A stretch of DNA of 5,355 nucleotides from Candidatus Melainabacteria bacterium GWA2_34_9 (GCA_001784535.1 MFRJ01000057.1:6384-11738); one strand, 5' to 3'. Shown: positions 1-5,355, numbered from the stretch's first letter. A program made the numbers and translations. Notes: a model not told the origin generated them from the sequence alone.

Positions 1-1647
1 CATATCAATAGACTTAGATTCCGCGCTTAAAATTTCATTCTCATGCTTTTTAAGTTCAGGAGTAATATACCTTTCAGCGTTTGTAAGCGTTTGTTTTCTA
101 ATATAATCTTCAGGAACAAGGCTTGTATTTGAATGAGTAACTTCGATAAAAAACCCGAAGTTTTTGCTATATCCGACTTTCAGGGATTTAATGCCGGTTC
201 TTTCTTTCTCTCGATTTTCAAAATCCGCTAGCCATTCTTTTCCGTCACCAAGAAGTGATTTTAAATAATCAAGCTCTTTATTCACGCCATTTTTGATAAG
301 ATTACCTTCTTTAAGCCCAATAGGTGAGTTTTCTTCTACTGTTTTTTCAATAATATCGGCAAAATCAGCTATACTCGGGTTAATATCTGAAAACTGGTTT
401 AAAAGAGAAGATTTCATATTAAATAAAAGTTTGCCAAATTCAGGCAATAACTTTAATGAATCTCTCAATGCCACAAAATCACGCCCGTTTACGGAATTAT
501 TACTAATTTTAGTAGCAAGTCGTTCTATGTCATAAACTTTATCAAGAAGAAAAGCCAAATCTAACCTGATTTTAGAACTTTCAATAAATTCTTCTACGGC
601 ATCCTGTCTTTTCTTTATATCTAAAATATTTTGCAAAGGCTGCTGAATCCACTTTCTGAGAAGCCTTGCACCCATGTTGGTTTTTGTTCTGTTCACAGCC
701 CAGAACAGACTGCCTTTATAGTTATTATCCCGAACTGTCTGAACAAGCTCAAGGTTTCGAGCTGTGGTTGCATCTATAGATACAAATTCGTCCATATTAT
801 ACGGTGTAATAACGTCAAACTTTGGTAAATCAGTTTTTTGAGTTTCCTGAAGATAATCAATAATTGCGCCTGCAGCGATTAAACCCTGCGCGTATTCAGA
901 GAAACCAAATCCTTCAAGTGAATTAAGATTAAAAGCATGTTTGATTTTTTCAAGCGCATTTTCAGCAGAAAAAGCCTGCGCAGGTCTTATGGTGCAGTTA
1001 TAATTTTTTGTAATTTCATCAGGCAGATCCAATGTTTCTTCAGGAACAACCTGAAAAGGTTTTAACTGTCTTTTTCCTGCTATTCCTATTATCTCCGAGG
1101 GAGAAATTCTGTTTAATTCTGCTAAAAGTTGATTATAATTTAGCTTTGATATTTTAAATTCACCAGTTGTAATATCAATAAATGCTAAACCAAATAAATT
1201 ATCTTTTTGAGGTTTAACTACCGAAGCCAGATAGTTGTTTTTGGTAGCATCAAGGAGATTTGTTTCTATAATTGTTCCGGCTGTTATAGTTCTTACTACT
1301 TTTCTCTCGACAAGACCTTTTGCCTGAGAAGCATCTTCCATTTGATCACATATTGCAACCTTGTGTCCTTTTTCAAGAAGCCTTGCAATATAATTATCCG
1401 CCGCTTTTTGAGGAACTCCTGCCATTGGTATCCTGCCGAGCTTTCCGCCTTCTCTTCCTGTTAAAGTAAGTTCGAGATCTTTTGAGGCGATAACAGCGTC
1501 TTCAAAAAACATTTCATAAAAATCACCCATCCTGTAAAACAAAATCACACCTTGATTATCTTTTTTTATATCAAGATATTGTTTTACCATCGGAGTGGCA
1601 TCATTAGGGTCTACATCATAGCTTTTTATGAAGTCTTCGCCGGTCAT
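1..1647 (-). CDS. mutS: DNA mismatch repair protein MutS, N-terminal 549 residues (3' end beyond window)
   Basis: MutS binds mismatches and small insertion/deletion loops in duplex DNA as a clamp and recruits MutL. Seen: a stop-free frame of exactly 549 codons. Residues 35-50 carry the mismatch-recognition signature FYRMGDFYE; Phe43 and Glu45 are the Phe-X-Glu pair that stacks on and contacts the mispaired base. PMAGVP (74-79), the connector domain (about 125-270), LDATTARNLEL-type core residues (about 291-301), the VYDIERLATKIS lever motif (371-382), the clamp (about 440-510) and the YIRKQTLTNAERYITPEL segment (515-532) follow in the normal order. The Walker A/B ATPase domain and dimerisation helices, expected near residue 600 onward, lie outside the window. 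ATG at 1647 is chosen because an in-frame TAA lies 21 bases upstream with no other normal start between. The Shine-Dalgarno match is weak (AAGCAG only). Core domain sequence, order and spacing look normal. No convincing promoter of its own is visible, so it may depend partly on read-through from the small gene upstream. Confidence 0.97.
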   Translation of the reverse strand, partial: MTGEDFIKSYDVDPNDATPMVKQYLDIKKDNQGVILFYRMGDFYEMFFEDAVIASKDLELTLTGREGGKLGRIPMAGVPQKAADNYIARLLEKGHKVAICDQMEDASQAKGLVERKVVRTITAGTIIETNLLDATKNNYLASVVKPQKDNLFGLAFIDITTGEFKISKLNYNQLLAELNRISPSEIIGIAGKRQLKPFQVVPEETLDLPDEITKNYNCTIRPAQAFSAENALEKIKHAFNLNSLEGFGFSEYAQGLIAAGAIIDYLQETQKTDLPKFDVITPYNMDEFVSIDATTARNLELVQTVRDNNYKGSLFWAVNRTKTNMGARLLRKWIQQPLQNILDIKKRQDAVEEFIESSKIRLDLAFLLDKVYDIERLATKISNNSVNGRDFVALRDSLKLLPEFGKLLFNMKSSLLNQFSDINPSIADFADIIEKTVEENSPIGLKEGNLIKNGVNKELDYLKSLLGDGKEWLADFENREKERTGIKSLKVGYSKNFGFFIEVTHSNTSLVPEDYIRKQTLTNAERYITPELKKHENEILSAESKSIDM

Positions 1648-1689
1648 AATTATCTGCTTAATTTAATTAAATTTCTCTTATAAAACTAA

Positions 1690-1725
1690 ACCACACACAA
1701 GAAGAAGCGTCAATTGCGACGCTTC
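1690..1725 (-). terminator. Hairpin, probable terminator of the 57-residue gene
   Basis: GAAGCGTC (1704-1711) and GACGCTTC (1718-1725) form a perfect 8-bp, GC-rich stem with a 6-base loop. Read leftward, the stem is followed by TTCTTGTGTG, a T-rich but interrupted tail; read rightward, the following bases are less T-rich. It lies 32 bases past the stop of the small minus-strand gene and 57 bases before the mutS start. A leaky intrinsic terminator for the small gene is the simplest reading. An attenuator or mRNA stabiliser in the mutS leader is the alternative. Confidence 0.5.
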
Positions 1726-1757
1726 CAGAGTTTAATTTATGATCATTTTTATAAATT

Positions 1758-1931
1758 CTATATGCAGTGCACATTAAGTCTTTTTAAACCGAAATGAGAA
1801 ACCTCATGTGATTTGCCGCCTGATATATCATTTACGCACAATCCATAAATATTGCAGAGTCTTTTTTCATACTCAAGTTCTTTTTTTATTTCATTTTTCA
1901 TTTCTGAATTTTTAATATTATTGTTATACAT
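1758..1931 (-). CDS. Unrecognised small protein, 57 residues
   Basis: I do not recognise a family. Seen: ATG at 1931-1929, TAG at 1760-1758, and an excellent Shine-Dalgarno AGAGGAG (1940-1946) with 8 bases to the start, which is the main reason to call it a gene. The protein starts MYNNNIKNSE, has a charged Lys/Glu-rich stretch at residues 11-24 likely to be helical, then Cys27, Cys32 and Cys56, and ends with a His/Gly-containing part (GGKSHEVSHFGLKRL, 38-52). It has no signal peptide and no membrane segment, so it is probably cytoplasmic. Three cysteines and three histidines in 57 residues leave metal binding possible, but no classical zinc-finger spacing is seen. It lies between mutS (same strand, 110 bases downstream) and a divergent 71-residue gene, with a hairpin after it. 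It is probably its own transcription unit. Confidence 0.7.
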   Translation of the reverse strand: MYNNNIKNSEMKNEIKKELEYEKRLCNIYGLCVNDISGGKSHEVSHFGLKRLNVHCI

Positions 1932-1975
1932 AGTCTTTTCTCCTCTAAATTATATTTATTTAATTACATTATTAT

Positions 1976-2004
1976 TTTATACTTGTTGTAAGAGAGAACC
2001 TTAA
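1976..2004 (-). promoter_or_regulatory. Candidate sigma70-type promoter for the 57-residue gene
   Basis: Reading leftward, TTAAGG (2004-1999, 3 of 6 to TTGACA) is followed after 17 bases by TATAAA (1981-1976, 5 of 6 to TATAAT). Transcription would start near 1969, leaving a leader of about 38 bases that includes the AGAGGAG ribosome binding site. The -35 match is poor and the region is very AT-rich, so chance matches are common. Spacing and position are the best arguments for it. A closer TATAAT at 1954-1949 would put the start inside the ribosome binding site and is less likely. Confidence 0.35.
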
Positions 2005-2086
2005 TAATTAATACTTATTTAACAATCGTTATTTTGGGTACAAAACAACCATATAAAAAATAACATTAAGTATTGTAACGTTTCTC

Positions 2087-2105
2087 GTATATATTGAATA
2101 TATAC
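2087..2105. promoter_or_regulatory. Perfect 19-bp palindrome, operator-like site
   Basis: GTATATATT (2087-2095), a central G (2096) and AATATATAC (2097-2105) form a perfect 9+1+9 inverted repeat 64 bases before the ATG of the 71-residue gene and 155 bases before that of the 57-residue gene. The size and symmetry suit a site for a dimeric repressor or activator. No -10/-35 pair around it is convincing, although TATATT at 2090-2095 inside the palindrome could serve as a -10 element. The half-sites are nearly all A/T in an AT-rich region, so part of the symmetry may be chance. The regulator is unknown. Confidence 0.35.
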
Positions 2106-2120
2106 ACCCGAATAAGTTTT

Positions 2121-2132
2121 TATATATATATA
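2121..2132. repeat. (TA)6 dinucleotide run
   Basis: Six TA repeats lie between the palindrome and the ribosome binding site of the 71-residue gene. The run may act as an easily melted leader or part of a promoter -10 region, since it includes TATATA. Such runs are also prone to length changes by slippage. No -35 element at good spacing is present for it: TTGAAT at 2094-2099 is 21 bases away. Confidence 0.6.
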
Positions 2133-2169
2133 AAGAAGCGCAACTCCCAATGAATAAAGGAAATTAAAA

Positions 2170-2385
2170 ATGGCGATAGGTGCAAGAGATCCTATCGACA
2201 GGGCTTTAGTGCAACAATATGCAACTACTCAAACTAACAAGTTTGACGAAGTAAAAATTAGTCCTGACGATATGTGGAAAAATATAAATATGATGGCAAT
2301 GTCTTGTAAAGTTCATTCAGACTTGAAAAAGACAATGAATATCCCGAAACCAAGGGTAGCTCTTAAAGGCTTCTGGGATAAGTAA
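2170..2385 (+). CDS. Unrecognised small protein, 71 residues
   Basis: I do not recognise a family. Seen: an ATG start preceded by AAAGGAAA (2157-2164), a good ribosome binding site at normal spacing, and a TAA stop followed 44 bases later by a strong terminator. Together these mark an independent single-gene transcription unit. The protein starts MAIGARDPIDRALVQQYA, continues with a Thr/Asn-rich turn (19-24), an acidic DEVKISPDD stretch (26-34), a Met-rich helix-like part (35-45, four methionines and one tryptophan), a single Cys46, and a basic, proline-containing tail ending FWDK. There is no signal peptide or membrane helix, so it is likely cytosolic. The palindrome at 2087-2105 lies in its leader. 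A short open frame (2150-2167) overlaps its ribosome binding site. Normal codon composition and clean flanking signals argue that it is real. Confidence 0.8.
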   Translation: MAIGARDPIDRALVQQYATTQTNKFDEVKISPDDMWKNINMMAMSCKVHSDLKKTMNIPKPRVALKGFWDK

Positions 2386-2429
2386 AAAGTTTATTTTTTA
2401 TTGTAGGTATGTGTGTTGTGTATGTTTTA

Positions 2430-2455
2430 TCCTCCTTAATGGAGGACTTTTTTTT
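2430..2455 (+). terminator. Rho-independent terminator of the 71-residue gene
   Basis: TCCTCC (2430-2435) and GGAGGA (2441-2446) form a perfect 6-bp stem with loop TTAAT, followed after one C by eight T residues (2448-2455). It lies 44 bases past the stop of the small gene upstream. It is the clearest terminator in the window and separates the small gene from the DUF4145 relic and tsaD. Confidence 0.88.
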
Positions 2456-2507
2456 GAGTAATGTTAAGTTGTAATCTATGATAAATTGTTTTATAACCAT
2501 ATAATGA

Positions 2508-2914
2508 TATACTGAAATTGATGAAAACGAGATAAAAGAAAAGTACTGGTTGATTAGAACACGCGCCTCTATGATTTACCCGAAATTTGAAAAACATTGT
2601 CCTGATAATGTGCCTGAAAATATTGTAAAAGACTATAAAGAAGCTTGTCTTGTATTAAATGATAGCCCTAATGCATCTGCTATGCTTAGTAGACGGTGTT
2701 TACAAAGCTTGTTAAGAGAAAATAACCCTCACGAGATTCAATTTGTAATTGATTTAATGGAATTACCAAAACATACAAGAGATTTATTAGATTTAATAAG
2801 AACGGTAGGAAATTGGTCTACTTATCCTTTAAAATTTAATTAATTTTTATTATGTCGAAAAGATTGAAAAAGAAAAAAAAATTAATTGAAGAAAAATATA
2901 ATTTAATAGAATAA
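2508..2914 (+). pseudogene. Decayed DUF4145-family gene
   Basis: The longest open stretch (2508-2843, after a TGA at 2505-2507) encodes YWLIRTRASMIYP, then VPENIVKDYKEACLVLNDSP, NASAMLSRRCLQSLLREN and LLDLIRTVGNW. From family knowledge this is the DUF4145 core (Pro-Glu-X-Ile, a Tyr-X-Glu-Ala helix, Ser-Pro-X-Ala-Ser with Arg-Arg-Cys-Leu-Gln, Ile-Arg-X-Ile-Gly-Asn). The domain is of unknown biochemical role and is often found in or beside restriction and other defence proteins. Signs of decay: there is no ATG with a ribosome binding site (only TTG 2550 or ATG 2571, neither with a convincing site). The usual N-terminal part is missing. The conserved Ala-His-Pro after the Gly-Asn reads Thr-Tyr-Pro, and the frame stops at 2841-2843. 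A shifted frame from 2845 reads FYYVEKIEKEKK, like the family's C-terminal tail, and another shift at an A9 run (2873-2881) extends this to TAA at 2912-2914. About 25 residues between core and tail appear deleted. Alternative: a short truncated gene still translated from TTG or ATG. Confidence 0.6.
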
Positions 2915-2956
2915 TCTAACAACAATTATTTATTTGTATACTCAAGAAAGCACCCA

Positions 2957-3997
2957 ATGAAATACCAAACCCCTCTCACAAACAAAATAATAGAAATCGG
3001 TACTGATTCTAAGGAAGATCAGATAATTTTTGCTGTGGAAACAAGCTGTGATGAAACAACAGCAGCGGTTGTCCGCAACGGCAGGGAAATTCTCTCAAAT
3101 GTGGTGGCGTCGCAGATTGACACCCACAAAAAATACGGGGGAGTAGTGCCGGAAGTGGCAGCAAGAATGCACCTTGAAAGCATAGTTCCTGTAATAGAAG
3201 AAGCCACAGAAAAAGCAGGGATCGATATCAAAAAAGATGTAACTGCTTTTGCAGCGACAGTAGGACCCGGACTTGTCGGGGCTTTACTGGTGGGATTAAA
3301 CGCAGCAAAGACCTTAAGTATTGTCCATGACAAACCATTTATAGGGATAAACCACCTTAATGCACATGTATGCGCGAATTATCTGGAAAGCGACTTTGAA
3401 CCGCCTTTTATTTGTATGCTTGTCAGCGGTGGACATACTCAATTAATCAAAGTTGTATCCTACGCAGAACAGACAATTCTTGGAGAAACCCTTGATGATG
3501 CCGTCGGAGAAGCTTATGATAAAGTAGCACGACTTCTTGGACTTCCTTATCCGGGCGGACCTTACCTCGATAAACTTGCTCATGAGGGCGATAAAAAAAG
3601 ATTTCAATTTACAAAAGCTAAAGTTTCTGAATATGACTTCAGCTTCAGCGGACTTAAAACAGCAGTATTAAGAGTATGCCAAGGGTTTTCACAAGAGGAT
3701 TTACCTAAGGCTGACATCGCGGCAAGTTTTCAGGAAACAGTCTCGGAAATTTTACTCAAAAAAACTCTGACTGCTGCACAAAATAATGAAATTAAAAAAA
3801 TAGCCCTCGCAGGCGGAGTTGCCGCAAATTCCGAAATCAGGCGGAAATTCTTTTCTCAGAAGGATAACGGATTTGAAGTACACGCACCCGAGTTTAAATT
3901 TTGCACTGATAATGCTTCAATGGTCGCAAGCGCCGCTTATTTTCAATCCAACACAATGCAAAATCTTGATGTAGAAGTTTTTTCAAGGGTTAAATAA
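2957..3997 (+). CDS. tsaD: tRNA N6-adenosine threonylcarbamoyltransferase TsaD
   Basis: TsaD transfers the threonylcarbamoyl group from threonylcarbamoyl-AMP (made by TsaC/TsaC2) to A37 of ANN-decoding tRNAs. It works in the cytoplasm with TsaB and TsaE. Seen, in family order: VETSCDETT (27-35), YGGVVPEVAARMH (60-72), VGPGLVGALLVG (102-113), metal ligands His133 and His137 in NHLNAH, SGGHTQLI (157-164), the LDDAVGEAYDKVARLLGLPY segment (179-198), DFSFSGLKTA (227-236), ALAGGVAANS (283-292), and FCTDNASM (315-322) with the third metal ligand Asp318. All expected catalytic and metal-binding residues are present. At 346 residues it is slightly longer than the roughly 337 of E. coli. The extra length is about 20 residues before the first motif. 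ATG 2957 is the only plausible start: an in-frame stop lies upstream and no normal start lies between it and the motif. The ribosome binding site is weak (AAGAAAG). No tsaB, tsaC or tsaE is visible nearby, and no terminator is seen before the convergent gene 3 bases away. Confidence 0.97.
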   Translation: MKYQTPLTNKIIEIGTDSKEDQIIFAVETSCDETTAAVVRNGREILSNVVASQIDTHKKYGGVVPEVAARMHLESIVPVIEEATEKAGIDIKKDVTAFAATVGPGLVGALLVGLNAAKTLSIVHDKPFIGINHLNAHVCANYLESDFEPPFICMLVSGGHTQLIKVVSYAEQTILGETLDDAVGEAYDKVARLLGLPYPGGPYLDKLAHEGDKKRFQFTKAKVSEYDFSFSGLKTAVLRVCQGFSQEDLPKADIAASFQETVSEILLKKTLTAAQNNEIKKIALAGGVAANSEIRRKFFSQKDNGFEVHAPEFKFCTDNASMVASAAYFQSNTMQNLDVEVFSRVK

Positions 3998-4000
3998 AAA

Positions 4001-4339
4001 CTAAAATAATTTTTCAAAATTTGTCTGCATTTCAGAATAACTTGATTTTGTAAAATGTAGAGAAATGCTTGCTAAATATAATATAAGCGGAATTCCCAAA
4101 ACTACTGCAAGGAATATAATAACCGATTTTTTTGCAAGATTTACACTTTTATTAAATTTATGATTAATAACACTCGAAACTTGATAATCATTTAATAACT
4201 GATTAACGAGGTCGTTTTTTTCCTGATATGACAAAGATTCAACAAAATCAATGTTGTCAGAATAAACTTGAAACACAAATTTCTTTGCTCTATGCGTTTC
4301 GCTATCCGTAATATTTAAATTTTCCTGATTTTTTACCAA
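4001..4339 (-). CDS. Unrecognised single-pass membrane protein, 112 residues
   Basis: I do not recognise a family. Seen: a polar N-terminal part (1-70) containing FVFQVYSDNIDFVESLSYQE (21-40) and a helix-like LVNQLLNDYQVSS (44-56), then a strongly hydrophobic segment at about 72-93 (VIIFLAVVLGIPLILYLASI), then a 19-residue polar tail. Lysines 61, 64, 70 and 71 just before the hydrophobic segment predict a cytoplasmic N-terminus and a tail outside the inner membrane. Start choice: TTG at 4339-4337, preceded by GGTGAG (4350-4345) at normal spacing. An in-frame TGA lies at 4348-4346 and no in-frame ATG is available. An out-of-frame ATG at 4352 opens only M-V-R-stop. The gene is convergent with tsaD, with 3 bases between the stops, and divergent from the hldE-like gene, with 92 bases between the starts. 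The compact neighbourhood and the clear membrane segment argue for a real gene. Confidence 0.8.
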   Translation of the reverse strand: MVKNQENLNITDSETHRAKKFVFQVYSDNIDFVESLSYQEKNDLVNQLLNDYQVSSVINHKFNKSVNLAKKSVIIFLAVVLGIPLILYLASISLHFTKSSYSEMQTNFEKLF

Positions 4340-4431
4340 ATTATCTCACCATTAAGTTTGATGTATTTTTATTCTAAATTAAACATATTTGTAATAATAT
4401 ACTTATCGGATATTAAAAAAAAGGCTTGATT
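4340..4431. other. Divergent intergenic region between the membrane-protein gene and the hldE-like gene
   Basis: This very AT-rich spacer must hold start signals for both genes unless transcription enters from elsewhere. GGTGAG (4345-4350, minus strand) and AAAGG (4420-4424, plus strand) are the two ribosome binding sites. No -10/-35 pair at good spacing and position stands out on either strand. I see no hairpin or long inverted repeat. Confidence 0.5.
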
Positions 4432-5355
4432 ATGTCTGTGATTAATAAAGAAAAACTTAAAAACATTATACAAAATTTAAACAAAGTAAGCGTACTCGTA
4501 ATAGGGGATTTTGCTCTTGATGAAATGATTTACGGCAATAGCCACAGAATTTCAAGAGAAGCGCCCGTTTTGATTTTAAAACACAGCCACACAAAAACTT
4601 TGCTTGGTGCGGCTTCCAACGCAGCTCACAATATTTCCACGTTAAATTCCGGCAAAGTTTTTGCACTCGGAGTAAAAGGAAATGATTACTACGGAGCTGT
4701 GTTAAATCAAACTCTTGAAGATGCTAATATTTGTGCAAAACATATGATTGTTGATGAATCAAGAGTAACAACTACAAAAACAAGAATTTCCGGTTCCTCC
4801 GCGCAATCCGTAACCCAACAAATAATAAGAATAGACAGAGAAACAACCGAACCAATCAGCAAAGAAATTGAAGATAAAATCATCGAAAAAATTTGTGAGC
4901 TTACTCCTCATTTTGACGGAATACTTCTTTCTGATTATGGAATAGGAATGATAACACAAAAAATAATTGATAAAACAATAGAAACTGCAAGAAAATATAA
5001 CAAATTTATAGCGGTAGATGCTCAAGAAGACCTTAGCAGGTTTAAAAATGCGACAGTAATTACACCAAACCAGCCTGACGCAGAAAAAACAATTGGTTAC
5101 AAAATCACCAATCAGGAAACACTTTTAAAAGCAGGACAAGACCTTCTTGAAAAGACTTCTTCTGACATGGTTCTTTTAACAAGAGGCGGAGAAGGCATGG
5201 TGCTTTTTGAAGCTAACGGAAATATAACCAGCATCCCTGCATTTAACAAGACAGAGGTTTTTGACGTAACAGGCGCGGGAGATACTGTTGTAGCAAGCGT
5301 AATACTTTCTCTTTGTGCAGGAGCCAAAGGTGCAGAAGCGTCTGCTATAGGAAAT
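4432..5355 (+). CDS. hldE: PfkB-family sugar kinase, heptose-7-phosphate kinase (HldE/RfaE) type, N-terminal 308 residues
   Basis: The HldE/RfaE kinase domain phosphorylates D-glycero-D-manno-heptose 7-phosphate at C1 with ATP, a step toward the ADP-heptose used for the lipopolysaccharide inner core. Seen: VLVIGDFALDEMIYG (21-35), RISREAPVLILK (39-50), a glycine-rich sugar-binding motif reading GAASN (59-63), IIRIDRE (131-137), ILLSDYGIGM (164-173), VITPNQPDAEKTIG (209-222), VLLTRGGEGMVLF (247-259), and the PfkB signature DVTGAGDTV (278-286) with catalytic base Asp284. This order matches the HldE kinase domain. The sugar motif is GAASN where E. coli HldE has GGAAN. ATG 4432 has AAAGG seven bases upstream. 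The frame is open to the right edge, so the last roughly 20 residues of the kinase, and any fused cytidylyltransferase-type adenylyltransferase domain, are not visible. It could therefore be HldA-like (kinase alone) or full HldE. The family is sure, the exact substrate less so. No promoter is clear in the 92 bases shared with the divergent membrane-protein gene. Confidence 0.78.
   Translation, partial: MSVINKEKLKNIIQNLNKVSVLVIGDFALDEMIYGNSHRISREAPVLILKHSHTKTLLGAASNAAHNISTLNSGKVFALGVKGNDYYGAVLNQTLEDANICAKHMIVDESRVTTTKTRISGSSAQSVTQQIIRIDRETTEPISKEIEDKIIEKICELTPHFDGILLSDYGIGMITQKIIDKTIETARKYNKFIAVDAQEDLSRFKNATVITPNQPDAEKTIGYKITNQETLLKAGQDLLEKTSSDMVLLTRGGEGMVLFEANGNITSIPAFNKTEVFDVTGAGDTVVASVILSLCAGAKGAEASAIGN

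Noticed and set aside
293..1464. Plus-strand open frames at 293-535, 631-828 and 1207-1464
   Set aside because: They are antisense to a clear mutS reading frame, have no ribosome binding sites, and encode no recognisable sequence.
2010..2074. Inverted repeat AATACTTA (2010-2017) / TAAGTATT (2067-2074)
   Set aside because: Only 8 bp with a 49-base gap in very AT-rich DNA. It does not extend on either side, so chance is likely.
1932..2169. Possible tRNA, small RNA or CRISPR content of the longest intergenic region
   Set aside because: No cloverleaf, no repeated spacer pattern and no GC-rich structured segment is visible, only AT-rich sequence with the palindrome and TA run reported above.
2430..2446. 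TCCTCC / GGAGGA as an anti-Shine-Dalgarno or regulatory RNA element
   Set aside because: The pair is fully explained as the stem of a terminator followed by eight T residues.
2409..2474. 21-codon plus-strand frame after the 71-residue gene
   Set aside because: It runs through the intrinsic terminator hairpin and its T tract and has no ribosome binding site.
3019..3333. Minus-strand open frame of 104 codons inside tsaD
   Set aside because: It is a shadow of the well-conserved TsaD frame, with no ribosome binding site or sensible product.
4389..4416. TTGTAA and TATTAA with 16-base spacing as a promoter for the hldE-like gene
   Set aside because: Transcription would start at about 4423, inside the AAAGG ribosome binding site, leaving no usable leader.
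4466..5327. Minus-strand open frames at 4466-4666, 4759-5025 and 5112-5327
   Set aside because: All are antisense to the HldE-like kinase, whose motifs run through the whole stretch. The composition of their products is typical of shadow frames.

Overview
The window is AT-rich bacterial DNA (about one third G+C by eye) carrying housekeeping genes separated by short lineage-type orphan genes. A heptose-kinase-type PfkB protein at the right edge suggests a Gram-negative cell with a lipopolysaccharide-like envelope. The low G+C content and the mix of small orphans would fit a non-photosynthetic cyanobacterial relative (Vampirovibrionia/Melainabacteria) or another low-GC Gram-negative lineage. 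That placement is a guess: no rRNA or other taxonomic marker is present.

Layout. (1) 1-1647, minus strand: the first 549 residues of the mismatch-repair protein MutS, cut by the left edge before its ATPase domain. (2) 1758-1931, minus strand: an unrecognised 57-residue gene with a strong ribosome binding site, followed by a hairpin at 1704-1725. (3) 1932-2169: an AT-rich divergent intergenic region with a promoter-like pair for the 57-residue gene and a perfect 19-bp palindrome at 2087-2105. (4) 2170-2385, plus strand: an unrecognised 71-residue gene that ends at a textbook intrinsic terminator (2430-2455). (5) 2508-2914, plus strand: a decayed DUF4145 gene with no start, an altered core motif, an internal deletion and frame changes. 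(6) 2957-3997, plus strand: complete tsaD, the catalytic subunit of tRNA t6A synthesis. (7) 4001-4339, minus strand: a 112-residue single-pass membrane protein with a TTG start, convergent with tsaD and only 3 bases from it. (8) 4432-5355, plus strand: the first 308 residues of a PfkB-family heptose-7-phosphate-kinase-like (HldE/RfaE) protein, cut by the right edge.

There is no evident multigene pathway. DNA repair (mutS), tRNA modification (tsaD) and envelope sugar activation (hldE-like) look like independent units with strand changes between them. I found no tRNA, rRNA, CRISPR array, transposase or clear mobile element. I saw no convincing new multi-component system. The points most worth a second look are the two small orphan genes that diverge from a shared palindrome-bearing region, and the DUF4145 relic.
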